In this document: in pieces, positions 43,642 through 53,609 of the stretch | How positions within the stretch are numbered: position 1 is the first letter of the stretch | Layout: each line of letters starts with the position of its first letter | Assembly (NCBI RefSeq): GCF_036173105.1 | Contig: NZ_CP108053.1 | Span: 7,812,001-7,876,000 of the forward strand | Reading direction: 5' to 3' | From: Streptomyces sp. NBC_00287 | GTDB taxonomy: Bacteria > Actinomycetota > Actinomycetes > Streptomycetales > Streptomycetaceae | DNA length: 64,000 nucleotides | Position numbers and translations under genes: made by a program | Notes under the pieces: model-generated | Seen by the model: the letters and a program-made list of their open reading frames with translations, nothing else | Told to the model about the DNA's origin: nothing | The model's database searches: none

Positions 43642-45420
43642 ATGCGTACGTCCATCGCCACCGTCTGTCTGAGCGGATCCCTCACCGAGAAGCTCACGGC
43701 CGCGGCCCGGGCCGGCTTCGACGGGGTCGAGATCTTCGAGAACGACCTGCTGGCCAGCCCGCTCACCCCCGAGGAGATCCGCGCCCGCTGTGCGGACCTG
43801 GGTCTGAGCATCGACCTCTACCAGCCGATGCGGGACATCGAGGCCGTGCCCGAGGACGCCTTCGCCCGCAATCTGCGCAGGGCCCGGCACAAGTTCGAGC
43901 TGATGCGCCGCCTCGGCGCCGACACCGTGCTGGTCTGCTCCAGCGTCGACCCCCGGGCGATCGACGACGACGACCTCGCCGCCCGGCAGCTGAGCGAACT
44001 CGCCGATCAAGCACAGGAGTTCGGCATCCGCGTCGCCTACGAGGCGCTGGCCTGGGGCCGTCACGTCAGTACGTACGACCACGCCTGGCACATCGTCGAG
44101 ACCGCCGACCACCCTGCGCTCGGCACCTGCCTGGACAGCTTCCACATCCTCTCCAGGGGGTCCGACCCCAAGGGCATCGAGGACATCCCCGGCGAGAAGA
44201 TCTTCTTCCTGCAACTGGCAGACGCCCCGCTGCTCGGCATGGACGTCCTCCAGTGGAGCCGCCACCACCGCTGCTTCCCCGGCCAGGGCGGCTTCGATGT
44301 CGCCGGGCTCGTCCGGCACGTGCTGCGCACCGGATACGACGGCCCGCTGTCGCTGGAGGTCTTCAACGACGTCTTCCGGCAGGCCGAGGCGGGCCCCACC
44401 GCCGTGGACGGCCGGCGCTCCCTGCTGGTTCTGCAGGAGTCGGTGGGCCTCGCCGAACCGCCCGCCCCCGTCGTCCCCACCGGTGTCGCCTTCGCCGAAC
44501 TCCTCACACCGGACGCCGAACCGGTCTCGACGGTGCTGTCCGCCCTGGGCTTCGCCCGCGCCGGGCGCCACCGCAGCAAGCCCGTCGACCTGTGGCAGCA
44601 GGGCGAGGTCCGGATCCTGGTCAACACCGGCGGGGCCGCGCGTCGCGAGAGCGTCCATCTCGCCGCCATCGGTCTGGAGTCACCGGACCCGGCGGGGGCG
44701 GCCCGTCGCGCGGAGACCTTGCTCGCGCCCGTCCTGCCGCGCCGCCGCGCTCCCGAGGACGCGCCGTTGGACGCCGTGGCCGCCCCCGACGGCACGGAAC
44801 TGTTCTTCTGTACGAGCGAGTGGCGCGGCGATTTCGAGGACGTACTCCATCCGCCCGCCGCCACCGGTGTCACCGGCGTCGACCATCTCGCGCTCACCCA
44901 GCCCTGGCATCACTTCGACGAGGCGACCCTCTTCCACCGCAGCGTCCTGGGCCTGCACGCCCAGCCCAGCGTGGATGTCGCCGACCCCTACGGACTGCTG
45001 CGCAGCCGCGCCGTCACCAATGCCGACGGCAGCGTCCGGATCGCCCTCACCGTCGGCGCGGCGCCCGGGGACGACACGGTGCACGCCCAGCACATCGCGC
45101 TGGCCACAGATGATGTGGTTGTGGCGGCGCGGCGCTTCCGTGAAGCGGGCGGCCGACTGCTCCCGGTCCCCGCCAACTACTACGACGACCTGGCGGCCCG
45201 ATTCGACTTCGCCGACGGCGAGTTGGAGACCTACCGCGAACTGGGCATCCTCTACGACCGGGACTCGGACGGCGCCTTCCGGCACTGCTACACGCAGACC
45301 GTGGGCCGCGTCTTCTTCGAACTCGTCCAGCGTGACGACGGCTATCGGGGCTACGGCGCCCAGAACGCGCCGGTGCGGTTGGCCGCGCAGCACGCCGTAC
45401 GGGCGGTCACTGGCGGCTGA
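43642..45420 (+). CDS. two-domain 3-dehydroshikimate dehydratase (QuiC1-like, TIM barrel plus HPPD-like)
   Basis: 592-residue fusion. Residues 1-270 form a xylose-isomerase-like TIM barrel with metal ligands E134 (AYEALAWG), D165 (CLDSFHI), Q191 (LQLADAP) and E239 (SLEVFND), the set found in bacterial QuiC1 enzymes that make protocatechuate from 3-dehydroshikimate. Residues about 290-590 are an HPPD/VOC-like domain that keeps a metal triad (DHLALTQP, AQHIALATDD, VFFELVQR). AGGAG lies 9 bp before ATG 43642. Together with aroE and the MHS permease it completes uptake and conversion of shikimate to protocatechuate; ring-cleavage genes are not here. The 3' end overlaps the next gene by 14 bp. Confidence 0.9.
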   Translation: MRTSIATVCLSGSLTEKLTAAARAGFDGVEIFENDLLASPLTPEEIRARCADLGLSIDLYQPMRDIEAVPEDAFARNLRRARHKFELMRRLGADTVLVCSSVDPRAIDDDDLAARQLSELADQAQEFGIRVAYEALAWGRHVSTYDHAWHIVETADHPALGTCLDSFHILSRGSDPKGIEDIPGEKIFFLQLADAPLLGMDVLQWSRHHRCFPGQGGFDVAGLVRHVLRTGYDGPLSLEVFNDVFRQAEAGPTAVDGRRSLLVLQESVGLAEPPAPVVPTGVAFAELLTPDAEPVSTVLSALGFARAGRHRSKPVDLWQQGEVRILVNTGGAARRESVHLAAIGLESPDPAGAARRAETLLAPVLPRRRAPEDAPLDAVAAPDGTELFFCTSEWRGDFEDVLHPPAATGVTGVDHLALTQPWHHFDEATLFHRSVLGLHAQPSVDVADPYGLLRSRAVTNADGSVRIALTVGAAPGDDTVHAQHIALATDDVVVAARRFREAGGRLLPVPANYYDDLAARFDFADGELETYRELGILYDRDSDGAFRHCYTQTVGRVFFELVQRDDGYRGYGAQNAPVRLAAQHAVRAVTGG

Positions 45421-46849
45421 CGGTGCGGGTGACACCGGCCAGGATCGTCGTGGCCAGGATCCAGCCCGCCAGCACCAGGACGTACGCCAGCCACTGCGCC
45501 CAGCCCTCCGGCGCGTAGGCCGCCTCCTGGCCGAAGGAGATCACCGGGACCAGCAGGTCCAGGGTGAAGAACACCGGGTTGAAGTCCGGTGCCTCGGCGG
45601 GTTTCAGCGCGGGCGGCGGGGCGAGCGCGTAGGCGACCGAGCCGATGGCGAGCAGCGACAGGAGCCAGCCGAAGGCGCGCAGGGGGCGGAAGCCGTAGCC
45701 GACGGCGGCGTCCTGGACGTGGCCCCACAGTCGGCCGTACCAGGAGAGCGTCGAGCGGTGGCGGCGCTGTTTGGCGAGCTGCACCAGGCGGGCGGCGTGG
45801 TCGTCGCCGCTGCGGCGGTAGGCGGCGGTCAACTGCTCGTAGCCGTGCGGGTCGAAGGCGTCGCCGTCCCGCTCCAGCATCGGCAGTCGGCGCTCGACCG
45901 GCTCGTGCGGGGTGAGGAAGGTGTACGTGAGGTCCAGCACCCGCACCTCGTCCGGCAGCATCTCCGGTTCCAGGTCGAGCTGTTCGAGCTGGGAGCGGCG
46001 CAGATTGATCCGGCCCACGACCGGCGGGCCGCCGCGCAGCCAGATCTCGGCGATCACGGAGCTGCTCGCCCGCAGCGCCGTGCCGCCCGGGTTCGACAGG
46101 CCGGCGCGCAGCAGGTCGAGGCGTCCCGGTATGCGGGCGCCGCGCAGATCGACCCGGCCCTCGGCACGCAGCCGCCGCCCGAGCAGATTGGCGCCGACCT
46201 CCAGGGACTCGGCGTCGAGGACGGTGCCGCCGGGGTGGCTCAGTGAGGCGTCCTCCAGATTGATCGTGCCGGCCACCCGGGCACCGTTCAGCTGGATCTC
46301 GCCCTCGGCGCGCAGCCCCGGCGCGCACAGGTCGTCCTCGATGGCGACCTGGTTGAGCCGCAGGGCGGGCCGGTCGGAGTCCGCGGCGGTGAGCCGCGCA
46401 CGTTCCAGGAACAGCGCCCCGGAGATCTGGGCGCCGCCTAGATGGACCGGACCGCTGAACCGGCAGTCGCTCAGCCGCAGGCTGCCGTCCACCCGGATAC
46501 GGGCCGCCGACAGACCGGGCAGCTCGGAGCCGCTGAGGTTGAGATAGCTCAGCTGGGCGCCGGAGAGGTCGGGGGCGGCGTCGAAGTGGCAGTCACTCAG
46601 CCGTACGACGCTCTCGACGGCCGCGTACTTCAGATTCAGGACTCCGGTGATGCGGGCGCCCGCGAGTTTCACGGCGGCGATCTCGCCGGGTTCGTGCGGC
46701 CCGTTCAGCAACAGGGCCCGCAACACCCCTGCACGCACGGTCGGTTCGGGGCTCGCCCCGTCCGGGTCGGTACGGAAGTCCACCGCCGTACCTGTGGCGA
46801 AGGCCCGCCAGACGCGCTGTTCGGCCGGTGTCAGATCGTTGATCTCCAT
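45407..46849 (-). CDS. pentapeptide-like beta-helix membrane protein
   Basis: 480 residues. From about 60 to 290 it is made of repeated short strands typical of a right-handed beta-helix (LSGAQLSYLNLSGSELPGLSAARIRVDGSLRLSDC), then a linker and two or three C-terminal transmembrane helices (GWLLSLLAIGSVAYAL, WLAYVLVLAGWILATTIL). Proteins of this kind are often mislabelled oxidoreductases; no nucleotide-binding motif is visible. ATG 46849. It follows the phosphatase by 41 bp and may be the last gene of the pentose-phosphate transcript. Function unknown. Confidence 0.75.
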   Translation of the reverse strand: MEINDLTPAEQRVWRAFATGTAVDFRTDPDGASPEPTVRAGVLRALLLNGPHEPGEIAAVKLAGARITGVLNLKYAAVESVVRLSDCHFDAAPDLSGAQLSYLNLSGSELPGLSAARIRVDGSLRLSDCRFSGPVHLGGAQISGALFLERARLTAADSDRPALRLNQVAIEDDLCAPGLRAEGEIQLNGARVAGTINLEDASLSHPGGTVLDAESLEVGANLLGRRLRAEGRVDLRGARIPGRLDLLRAGLSNPGGTALRASSSVIAEIWLRGGPPVVGRINLRRSQLEQLDLEPEMLPDEVRVLDLTYTFLTPHEPVERRLPMLERDGDAFDPHGYEQLTAAYRRSGDDHAARLVQLAKQRRHRSTLSWYGRLWGHVQDAAVGYGFRPLRAFGWLLSLLAIGSVAYALAPPPALKPAEAPDFNPVFFTLDLLVPVISFGQEAAYAPEGWAQWLAYVLVLAGWILATTILAGVTRTVSRQ

Positions 46850-46890
46850 CAGCCGCGACTCTGGCGGGCCTCCTGGCCGGTGTCAAACCT

Positions 46891-47472
46891 CTATGCCCGT
46901 ACGTTCCATTCGGCGATGACCGGTCGCCCGTGCTCCGTCGACAGCCGGCTCACCGTGCCGGTCGCCAGCTGGAACAGCCGGCCCTCCGCCGGGGACAGCC
47001 CCAGCCGCCGTGCGGTCAGCACGCGCAGGAAGTGGCCGTGGGCCACGAGGACCACGTCCCCCTCAGCTTCGTCCACCCGGGCCAGCACGCGGTCGGCCCG
47101 CTGCCCCACCTGCTCGGGCGACTCACCGGGGTGCTCCTGCGGGCCGGGCGGGACGCCGTCGGTCCACAGGTACCAGTCCGGCCGGGTGCGGTGTATCTCG
47201 AGCGTCGTGATGCCTTCGTAGGCGCCGTAGTCCCACTCGTGGAGGTCGTCGCAGGGCAACGCCCCTGTCACGCCCGCGAGTTCGGCGGTGCGCCGCGCTC
47301 GGCCCAGTGGGCTGGTCAGGGCCAGGGAGAAGGTCCGGGACGAGAGGAGTGGAGCGAGCGACTTGGCCTGTTCCTCGCCGTGCCCGGTGAGGGGCAGGTC
47401 GGTCCAGCTGGTGTGCTGTCCCGACACGCTCCACTCCGTCTCGCCGTGGCGGACCAGCAGGAGATCCCCCAC
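46891..47472 (-). CDS. histidine phosphatase family protein
   Basis: 193 residues with the RHG catalytic motif LLLVRHGETEWSVSGQHTSW at the start, the acid LHEWDYGAYEG near 82, and the second histidine in DVVLVAHGHFLRVLTARRLG. Phosphoglycerate-mutase-like, probably a phosphatase of a small sugar phosphate. GTG 47472 is 8 bp after the gnd stop, so it is part of the pentose-phosphate operon, which hints at a sugar-phosphate substrate. Confidence 0.88.
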   Translation of the reverse strand: MGDLLLVRHGETEWSVSGQHTSWTDLPLTGHGEEQAKSLAPLLSSRTFSLALTSPLGRARRTAELAGVTGALPCDDLHEWDYGAYEGITTLEIHRTRPDWYLWTDGVPPGPQEHPGESPEQVGQRADRVLARVDEAEGDVVLVAHGHFLRVLTARRLGLSPAEGRLFQLATGTVSRLSTEHGRPVIAEWNVRA

Positions 47473-47480
47473 CGCCGGAC

Positions 47481-48356
47481 CTACTTCGACTCGACGGCGT
47501 GGCCGCCGAACTGATTGCGCAGCGCCGCGATCATCTTCATCTGCGGGGAGTCCTCCTGGCGGGAGGCGAACCGGGCGAAGAGGGAGGCGGTGATCGCCGG
47601 GAGGGGTACGGCGTTGTCGATGGCCGCCTCGACGGTCCAGCGGCCCTCGCCGGAGTCCTCCGCGTAGCCGCGCAGCTTGTCCAGGTGCTCGTCCTCGTCG
47701 AGGGCGTTGACCGCGAGGTCCAGCAGCCAGGAACGGATGACCGTGCCCTCCTGCCAGGACCGGAAGACCTCCCGGACGTCCGTCACGGAGTCGACCTTCT
47801 CCAGCAGCTCCCAGCCCTCGGCGTAGGCCTGCATCATCGCGTACTCGATGCCGTTGTGGACCATCTTCGCGAAGTGCCCGGCGCCGACCTTGCCTGCGTG
47901 GACATAGCCGTACGGGCCCTCCGGCTTGAGCGCGTCGAAGAACGGCTGCACCTTCGCCACATGCTCGGCGTCGCCGCCGACCATCAGCGCGTAGCCGTTC
48001 TCCAGGCCCCAGACGCCGCCGGAGACACCGGCGTCGACAAAGCCGATGCCCTTCTCGCCGAGCTCCTTGGCGTGCTTCTCGTCGTCGGTCCAGCGGGAGT
48101 TGCCGCCGTCGACCACGATGTCACCGGGGGACAGGAGCTGCCCCAGTTCGTCCACGACGGACTGGGTGGCGGGCCCGGCCGGGACCATCACCCAGATCAC
48201 GCGCGGTCCTTCGAGCCTGTCGACCAGTTCGGCGAGGGAGGCGACGTCGGCGAGGTCCGGGTTGCGGTCGTATCCGACGACGGTGTGGCCTGCGCGGCGG
48301 ATCCGCTCGCGCATGTTGCCGCCCATCTTGCCGAGGCCGATGAGTCCGAGCTGCAT
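47481..48356 (-). CDS. gnd: 6-phosphogluconate dehydrogenase, short NAD-type
   Basis: 291-residue decarboxylating 6-phosphogluconate dehydrogenase (GntZ/YqeC size, far shorter than the 470-residue form). Motifs: MQLGLIGLGKMGGNMRERI, VVDGGNSRW, DAGVSGGVWGLENGYALMVGG and the catalytic GAGHFAKMVHNGIEYAMMQ near 170-190. ATG 48356 follows the pgi stop with one intervening base (TGAcATG). Provides the third oxidative pentose-phosphate enzyme in this operon. Confidence 0.93.
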   Translation of the reverse strand: MQLGLIGLGKMGGNMRERIRRAGHTVVGYDRNPDLADVASLAELVDRLEGPRVIWVMVPAGPATQSVVDELGQLLSPGDIVVDGGNSRWTDDEKHAKELGEKGIGFVDAGVSGGVWGLENGYALMVGGDAEHVAKVQPFFDALKPEGPYGYVHAGKVGAGHFAKMVHNGIEYAMMQAYAEGWELLEKVDSVTDVREVFRSWQEGTVIRSWLLDLAVNALDEDEHLDKLRGYAEDSGEGRWTVEAAIDNAVPLPAITASLFARFASRQEDSPQMKMIAALRNQFGGHAVESK

Positions 48357-48357
48357 G

Positions 48358-50004
48358 TCAGTGCACTTCCTTGAGTTCACGGTAAGCGGCTACGAGAGCC
48401 GAGGTGGAGGCGTCGAGGCCGGGGACGTCGGCGCCCTCGGTGAGGGCGGGCTCGACCCGCTTGGCGAGGACCTTGCCGAGCTCCACGCCCCACTGGTCGA
48501 AGGAGTCGATGTTCCAGACGGCGCCCTGGACGAACACCTTGTGCTCGTAGAGGGCGATGAGCTGGCCGAGCACCGACGGGGTCAGCTCACGGGCGAGGAT
48601 CGTGGTCGTCGGGTGGTTGCCGCGGAAGGTGCGGTGCGGCACCTGCTCCTCGGCCACGCCCTCCGCACGGACCTCCTCGGCGGTCTTGCCGAAGGCGAGC
48701 GCCTGCCCCTGTGCGAACAGGTTGGCCATCAACAGGTCGTGCTGCGCCTTGAGTTCGTCACTCAGCTCGGCCACGGGCCGGGCGAAGCCGATCAGGTCGG
48801 CCGGGATCAGCTTGGTGCCCTGGTGGATCAACTGGTAGTAGGCGTGCTGCCCGTTGGTGCCGGGCGTACCCCACACCACCGGGCCGGTCTGCCAGTCCAC
48901 CGGGTGTCCGTCGCGGTCCACCGACTTGCCGTTGGACTCCATGTCCAGCTGCTGGAGGTAGGCCGTGAACTTCGACAGGTAGTGGCTGTACGGCAGTACC
49001 GCGTGCGACTGGGCGTCGAAGAAATTGCCGTACCAGATGCCCAACAGGCCAAGAATCAGCGGGGCGTTGGCCTCGGCGGGGGCGCTCTTGAAGTGCTCGT
49101 CGACCAGCCGGAAACCGTCGAGCAGCTCGCGGAAGCGATCGGGGCCGATGGCGATCATCAGGGAGAGGCCGATCGCGGAGTCGAACGAGTAGCGGCCGCC
49201 GACCCAGTCCCAGAACTCGAACATGTTGTCCGGGTCGATACCGAACCCGGTGACCTTCTCCGCGTTCGTCGACAGGGCGACGAAGTGCTTGGCGACCGCC
49301 TTCTCCTCGCCGCCGAGCCCGGCCAGCAGCCAGGTGCGGGCCGAGGTGGCGTTGGTGATCGTCTCGATGGTGGTGAAGGTCTTCGAGGCGACGATGAAGA
49401 GGGTCTCCGCCGGATCGAGGTCGCGCACGGCCTCGTGCAGGTCCGCGCCGTCGACGTTCGAGACGAACCGGAAGGTCAACTCCCGGGCGGTGTACGGCCG
49501 CAGCACCTCGTACGCCATAGCCGGACCGAGGTCCGAGCCGCCGATGCCGATGTTGACGACGTTCCTGATGCGCTTGCCGGTGTGGCCGGTCCATTCGCCG
49601 GAGCGGACGCGCGAGGCGAAGTCGCTCATCCGGTCGAGGACGGTGTGCACCCCCGGCACCACGTTCTCGCCGTCCACCTCGACCACCGCGTCCCGCGGGG
49701 CGCGCAGCGCGGTGTGCAGCACCGCCCGGTCCTCGGTGATGTTGATCCGCTCGCCGCGGAACATGGCGTCGCGCAGCCCGAACACCTCGGTGGCGGCGGC
49801 CAGTTCCTGGAGCAGGGCGAGCGTCTCGTCGGTGATCAGGTGCTTGGAGTAGTCGATGCGCAGATCGCCCACGCGCACCACATACCGGTCCGCGCGCTCG
49901 GGGTCCGCGGCGAACAGGTCACGCAAGTGCGCGTGCCACTCGGCGCGGTGGTCCTCCAGGGCGCTCCACTGGGGCCGCCGGGTGAGCTTCGGGGAGTCAG
50001 ACAT
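48358..50004 (-). CDS. pgi: glucose-6-phosphate isomerase
   Basis: 548 residues, full length for the bacterial/eukaryotic PGI family. Signatures: [23 protein letters not shown] near 150, [36 protein letters not shown], and the C-terminal PGI signature [24 protein letters not shown] 50004 lies 8 bp inside the end of opcA. Brings fructose-6-phosphate back to glucose-6-phosphate, allowing a cyclic pentose-phosphate pathway with tal and tkt. Confidence 0.95.
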   Translation of the reverse strand: MSDSPKLTRRPQWSALEDHRAEWHAHLRDLFAADPERADRYVVRVGDLRIDYSKHLITDETLALLQELAAATEVFGLRDAMFRGERINITEDRAVLHTALRAPRDAVVEVDGENVVPGVHTVLDRMSDFASRVRSGEWTGHTGKRIRNVVNIGIGGSDLGPAMAYEVLRPYTARELTFRFVSNVDGADLHEAVRDLDPAETLFIVASKTFTTIETITNATSARTWLLAGLGGEEKAVAKHFVALSTNAEKVTGFGIDPDNMFEFWDWVGGRYSFDSAIGLSLMIAIGPDRFRELLDGFRLVDEHFKSAPAEANAPLILGLLGIWYGNFFDAQSHAVLPYSHYLSKFTAYLQQLDMESNGKSVDRDGHPVDWQTGPVVWGTPGTNGQHAYYQLIHQGTKLIPADLIGFARPVAELSDELKAQHDLLMANLFAQGQALAFGKTAEEVRAEGVAEEQVPHRTFRGNHPTTTILARELTPSVLGQLIALYEHKVFVQGAVWNIDSFDQWGVELGKVLAKRVEPALTEGADVPGLDASTSALVAAYRELKEVH

Positions 50005-50932
50005 GAGAGGGGGTCTCCTTGGCGACCTCGCCCCGCAGGGCGACGGCGTACATCTCGTCCGCGTCGAGGCGCCTGAGCTCCTCGGCGATCAGTTCGGAGG
50101 TGGAGCGGACCTTCAGCGCGAGGGTGCGCGACGGCTGGCCCGGCAGGGACAGCGTGGCCAGCGGGCCCTCGGGGCGGTCGATGACGATCTCGCCGTTCGC
50201 GGTGCCGAGCCGGACGGCCGTGACCACCGGACCCGCGGTGACGATCCGCTCGGCCTTCACCCCGAGCCGCGCCTCCAGCCAGCGGGCCAGCAGCTCGGCG
50301 CTCGGGTTCTCCGCCTCGCTCTCCACGGCCGCCGAGGTGATCTCCACCCGGGCCTGGTCCAGGGCCGCCGCGAGCATCGAGCGCCACGGGGTCAGCCGCG
50401 TCCAGGCGAGGTCGGTGTCGCCCGGCGCGTAGGCACGCACCCGGGTCTCCAGCGCCTCCAGGGGGCGCTCGACGGCGTACATGTCGGTGATCCGGCGCTG
50501 GGCGAGCGCGCCGAGCGGGTCCTTGGCGGGCACCTCGGGGGCGTTCACCGGCCACCACACGACCACCGGGGCGTCCGGCAGCAGCAGCGGCAGGACCACG
50601 GAGTCGGCGTGGTCGGAGACCTCGCCGTAGGTGCGCAGCACGACCGTCTCGCCGGTGCCCGCGTCGGCGCCCACCCGGACCTCGGCGTCGAGGCGGGAGG
50701 CGGTGCGGTCGCGGGGGGTGCGGGCGTGCCGCTTGATGACGACCAGGGTGCGTGAGGGGTGCTCGTGCGAGGCCTCCTCGGATGCCTTGATCGCGTCGTA
50801 GGCGTTCTCCTCGTCCGTGACGATCACCATCGTCAGGACCATGCCCACGGCGGGGGTGCCGATGGCGCGGCGACCCTGTACGAGGGCCTTGTTGATCTTG
50901 CTTGCCGTGGTGTCGGTCAGGTCGATCTTCAT
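49997..50932 (-). CDS. opcA: OpcA, glucose-6-phosphate dehydrogenase assembly protein
   Basis: 311-residue actinobacterial/cyanobacterial OpcA, an allosteric activator of Zwf. Opening [22 protein letters not shown], the [15 protein letters not shown] strand region and [18 protein letters not shown] near 125 are characteristic. Start overlaps the zwf stop (ATGA) and its end overlaps pgi, so dose is tied to both. No catalytic activity expected. Confidence 0.93.
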   Translation of the reverse strand: MKIDLTDTTASKINKALVQGRRAIGTPAVGMVLTMVIVTDEENAYDAIKASEEASHEHPSRTLVVIKRHARTPRDRTASRLDAEVRVGADAGTGETVVLRTYGEVSDHADSVVLPLLLPDAPVVVWWPVNAPEVPAKDPLGALAQRRITDMYAVERPLEALETRVRAYAPGDTDLAWTRLTPWRSMLAAALDQARVEITSAAVESEAENPSAELLARWLEARLGVKAERIVTAGPVVTAVRLGTANGEIVIDRPEGPLATLSLPGQPSRTLALKVRSTSELIAEELRRLDADEMYAVALRGEVAKETPSHV

Positions 50933-52458
50933 GGCCTGCGCCAGCTCCGTCCGTCTCGTGCGAGCATCTCGTCGGCTTCCTCGGGTCCCCAGCTGCCCGA
51001 GGCGTACTGCGCCGGCTTGCCGTGCCGCGCCCAGTACACCTCGATGGGGTCGAGGATCTTCCAGGACTCTTCCACTTCCTGGTGACGGGGGAACAAATTG
51101 GCGTCGCCGAGCAGGACGTCCAGGATGAGACGTTCGTACGCCTCCGGGCTGGACTCCGTGAACGACTCGCCGTAGGCGAAGTCCATCGTCACGTCCCGGA
51201 TCTCCATGGAGGTGCCGGGCACCTTGGAGCCGAAGCGGACGGTGACGCCCTCGTCGGGCTGGACGCGGATGACGATCGCGTTCTTGCCCAGCTCCTCCGT
51301 GGCGGTGTGGTCGAAGGGGGAGTGCGGCGCCTGCTGGAAGACCACCGCGATCTCGGTGACGCGGCGGCCGAGCCGCTTGCCGGTGCGCAGGTAGAAGGGG
51401 ACGCCCGCCCAGCGGCGGTTGTCGACCTGCAGCTTGATCGCGGCGTACGTGTCCGTCGTGGAGGCCGGATCGATGCCGTCCTCCTGGAGGTAGCCGCGGA
51501 CCTTCTCGCCGCCCTGCCAGGCGGGCGCGTACTGCGCGCGCACGGTGTGCCGGCCCAGGTCCTCCGGAAGCTTCACGGCCTTGAGGACCTTCAGCTTCTC
51601 CATCAGCAGCGAACCGGCGTCGAAGGAGGCGGGCTCCTCCATCGCGGTGAGCGCCATCAACTGGAGCAGATGGTTCTGGATGACGTCACGGGCCGAGCCG
51701 ATGCCGTCGTAGTAGCCCGCCCGGCCGCCGATGCCGATGTCCTCGGCCATCGTGATCTGGATGTGGTCGACATACGACCGGTTCCAGATCGGCTCGAACA
51801 TCTGGTTGGCGAAGCGCAGCGCCAGGATGTTCTGGACGGTCTCCTTGCCCAGGTAGTGGTCGATCCGGAAGACCTGCTCCGGGTCGAACACGTCGTGGAC
51901 GACCTTGTTGAGCTCCTCGGCCGACTTCAGATTGTGGCCGAACGGCTTCTCGATGACCGCACGGCGCCAGGAGCCCTTCGGCGCGTCGGCGAGGCCGTGC
52001 TTCTTCAGCTGCTGGACGACCTTCGGGAAGAACTTCGGCGGTACGGAGAGATAGAAGGCGTAGTTGCCGCTGGTGCCCCGGGAGGTGTCCAACTCGTCGA
52101 CGGCGGCGCGCAGTTGCTTGAAAGCCTGGTCGTCGTCGAAGTCACCCGGGATGAACCGCATGCCCTCGGCGAGCTGCTGCCAGACCTCCTCGCGGAAGGG
52201 GGTGCGGGCGTGCTCCTTGACGGCGTCGTGCACGACCTGCGCGAAGTCCTGGTCCTCCCAGTCCCGGCGGGCGAACCCGACGAGGGAGAAGCCCGGCGGC
52301 AGCAGACCGCGGTTGGCGAGGTCGTAGACGGCCGGCATCAGCTTCTTGCGGGACAGGTCGCCGGTGACACCGAAGATGACGAGGCCCGAGGGTCCCGCGA
52401 TCCGCGGGAGCCGCCGGTCGCGGGTGTCGCGCAGCGGGTTGGTCCAGTCGGTGGTCAT
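50929..52458 (-). CDS. zwf: glucose-6-phosphate dehydrogenase
   Basis: 509-residue Zwf. NADP-binding [22 protein letters not shown] (about 26-47), [15 protein letters not shown], the active-site signature [13 protein letters not shown] near 200 and [10 protein letters not shown] all intact. ATG 52458 overlaps the tal stop (ATGA). Committed step of the oxidative pentose-phosphate pathway, giving NADPH. Confidence 0.96.
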   Translation of the reverse strand: MTTDWTNPLRDTRDRRLPRIAGPSGLVIFGVTGDLSRKKLMPAVYDLANRGLLPPGFSLVGFARRDWEDQDFAQVVHDAVKEHARTPFREEVWQQLAEGMRFIPGDFDDDQAFKQLRAAVDELDTSRGTSGNYAFYLSVPPKFFPKVVQQLKKHGLADAPKGSWRRAVIEKPFGHNLKSAEELNKVVHDVFDPEQVFRIDHYLGKETVQNILALRFANQMFEPIWNRSYVDHIQITMAEDIGIGGRAGYYDGIGSARDVIQNHLLQLMALTAMEEPASFDAGSLLMEKLKVLKAVKLPEDLGRHTVRAQYAPAWQGGEKVRGYLQEDGIDPASTTDTYAAIKLQVDNRRWAGVPFYLRTGKRLGRRVTEIAVVFQQAPHSPFDHTATEELGKNAIVIRVQPDEGVTVRFGSKVPGTSMEIRDVTMDFAYGESFTESSPEAYERLILDVLLGDANLFPRHQEVEESWKILDPIEVYWARHGKPAQYASGSWGPEEADEMLARDGRSWRRP

Positions 52459-53579
52459 TCCCCGTCGACCCCCTTGTTCTGCAGGGACTTCGTGACGGCG
52501 TCCAGCAGCTCCTGCCAGGCGGCCTCGAACTTGGCGACGCCCTCGTCCTCCAGCTTGGTGACGACCTCGTCGTAGGAGATGCCGAGGCGCTCCACGGCTT
52601 CCAGGTCGGCGCGGGCCTGGACATAGCCGCCGGTGACGGTGTCGCCGGTGATCCGGCCGTGGTCGGCGGTGGCGTTCAGGGTGCCCTCCGGCATGGTGTT
52701 GACCGTGCCGGGCGCGACGAGCTCGTCGACGTAGAGCGTGTCCTTGTACGCCGGGTCCTTCACCCCGGTCGACGCCCACAGCGGGCGCTGCTTGGTGGCC
52801 TTCGCGGTCGCCAGCTTCACCCAGCGGTCGGAGGAGAAGACCTCCTCGTACGCCTCGTAGGCGAGCCGGGCGTTGGCGAGGGCGGCGCGGCCCTTCAGCG
52901 CGAGGGCCTCGTCGGTGCCGAGGACGGTCAGCCGCTTGTCGATCTCGCTGTCGACGCGGGAGACGAAGAAGGAGGCCACGGAGTGGATGGCGGACAGGTC
53001 CAGGCCCCGCTCGGCGGCCTTCTCCAGGCCCAGCAGATAGGCGTCCATGACCTCGCGGTAGCGCTCCAGCGAGAAGATCAGCGTGACGTTGACGCTGATG
53101 CCCTCGGCGAGGACCGCGGTGATGGCCGGCAGGCCCGCCTTGGTCGCCGGGATCTTGATCATCACGTTGGGGCGGTCGACCAGCCAGGCGAGCTGCTTGG
53201 CCTCGGCGACGGTGGCCGCGGTGTCATGGGCGAGGCGCGGGTCCACCTCGATGGAGACCCGGCCGTCCCGGCCGCCGGTCGCGTCGTACACCGGACGCAG
53301 GACATCGGCGGCGGCGCGTACATCGGCCGTCGTCATCATCCGTACGGCCTCGTCGACCGTGACCCCGCGCACGGCGAGATCGGCGAGCTGCTCCTCGTAG
53401 CCGTCGCCGGAGCCGATGGCGGCCTGGAAGATGGACGGGTTGGTGGTGACGCCCACCACGTGCTTGGTGGCGATGAGTTCGGCGAGGTTGCCGGAGGCGA
53501 TCCGCTTACGGGACAGGTCGTCCAGCCAGATGGAGACGCCCTCGTCGGACAGGCGCTTGAGGACGGGTACTTCGGTCAT
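52455..53579 (-). CDS. tal: transaldolase
   Basis: 374 residues, the longer actinobacterial transaldolase. [17 protein letters not shown] is the N-terminal signature; the Schiff-base lysine is in [17 protein letters not shown] near 145. [15 protein letters not shown] and the C-terminal [23 protein letters not shown] follow. ATG 53579 comes 30 bp after tkt stop, same operon. Confidence 0.95.
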   Translation of the reverse strand: MTEVPVLKRLSDEGVSIWLDDLSRKRIASGNLAELIATKHVVGVTTNPSIFQAAIGSGDGYEEQLADLAVRGVTVDEAVRMMTTADVRAAADVLRPVYDATGGRDGRVSIEVDPRLAHDTAATVAEAKQLAWLVDRPNVMIKIPATKAGLPAITAVLAEGISVNVTLIFSLERYREVMDAYLLGLEKAAERGLDLSAIHSVASFFVSRVDSEIDKRLTVLGTDEALALKGRAALANARLAYEAYEEVFSSDRWVKLATAKATKQRPLWASTGVKDPAYKDTLYVDELVAPGTVNTMPEGTLNATADHGRITGDTVTGGYVQARADLEAVERLGISYDEVVTKLEDEGVAKFEAAWQELLDAVTKSLQNKGVDGE

Positions 53580-53609
53580 TTCGCGATCATCTTCTTTCTG
53601 GCGGTCGGA

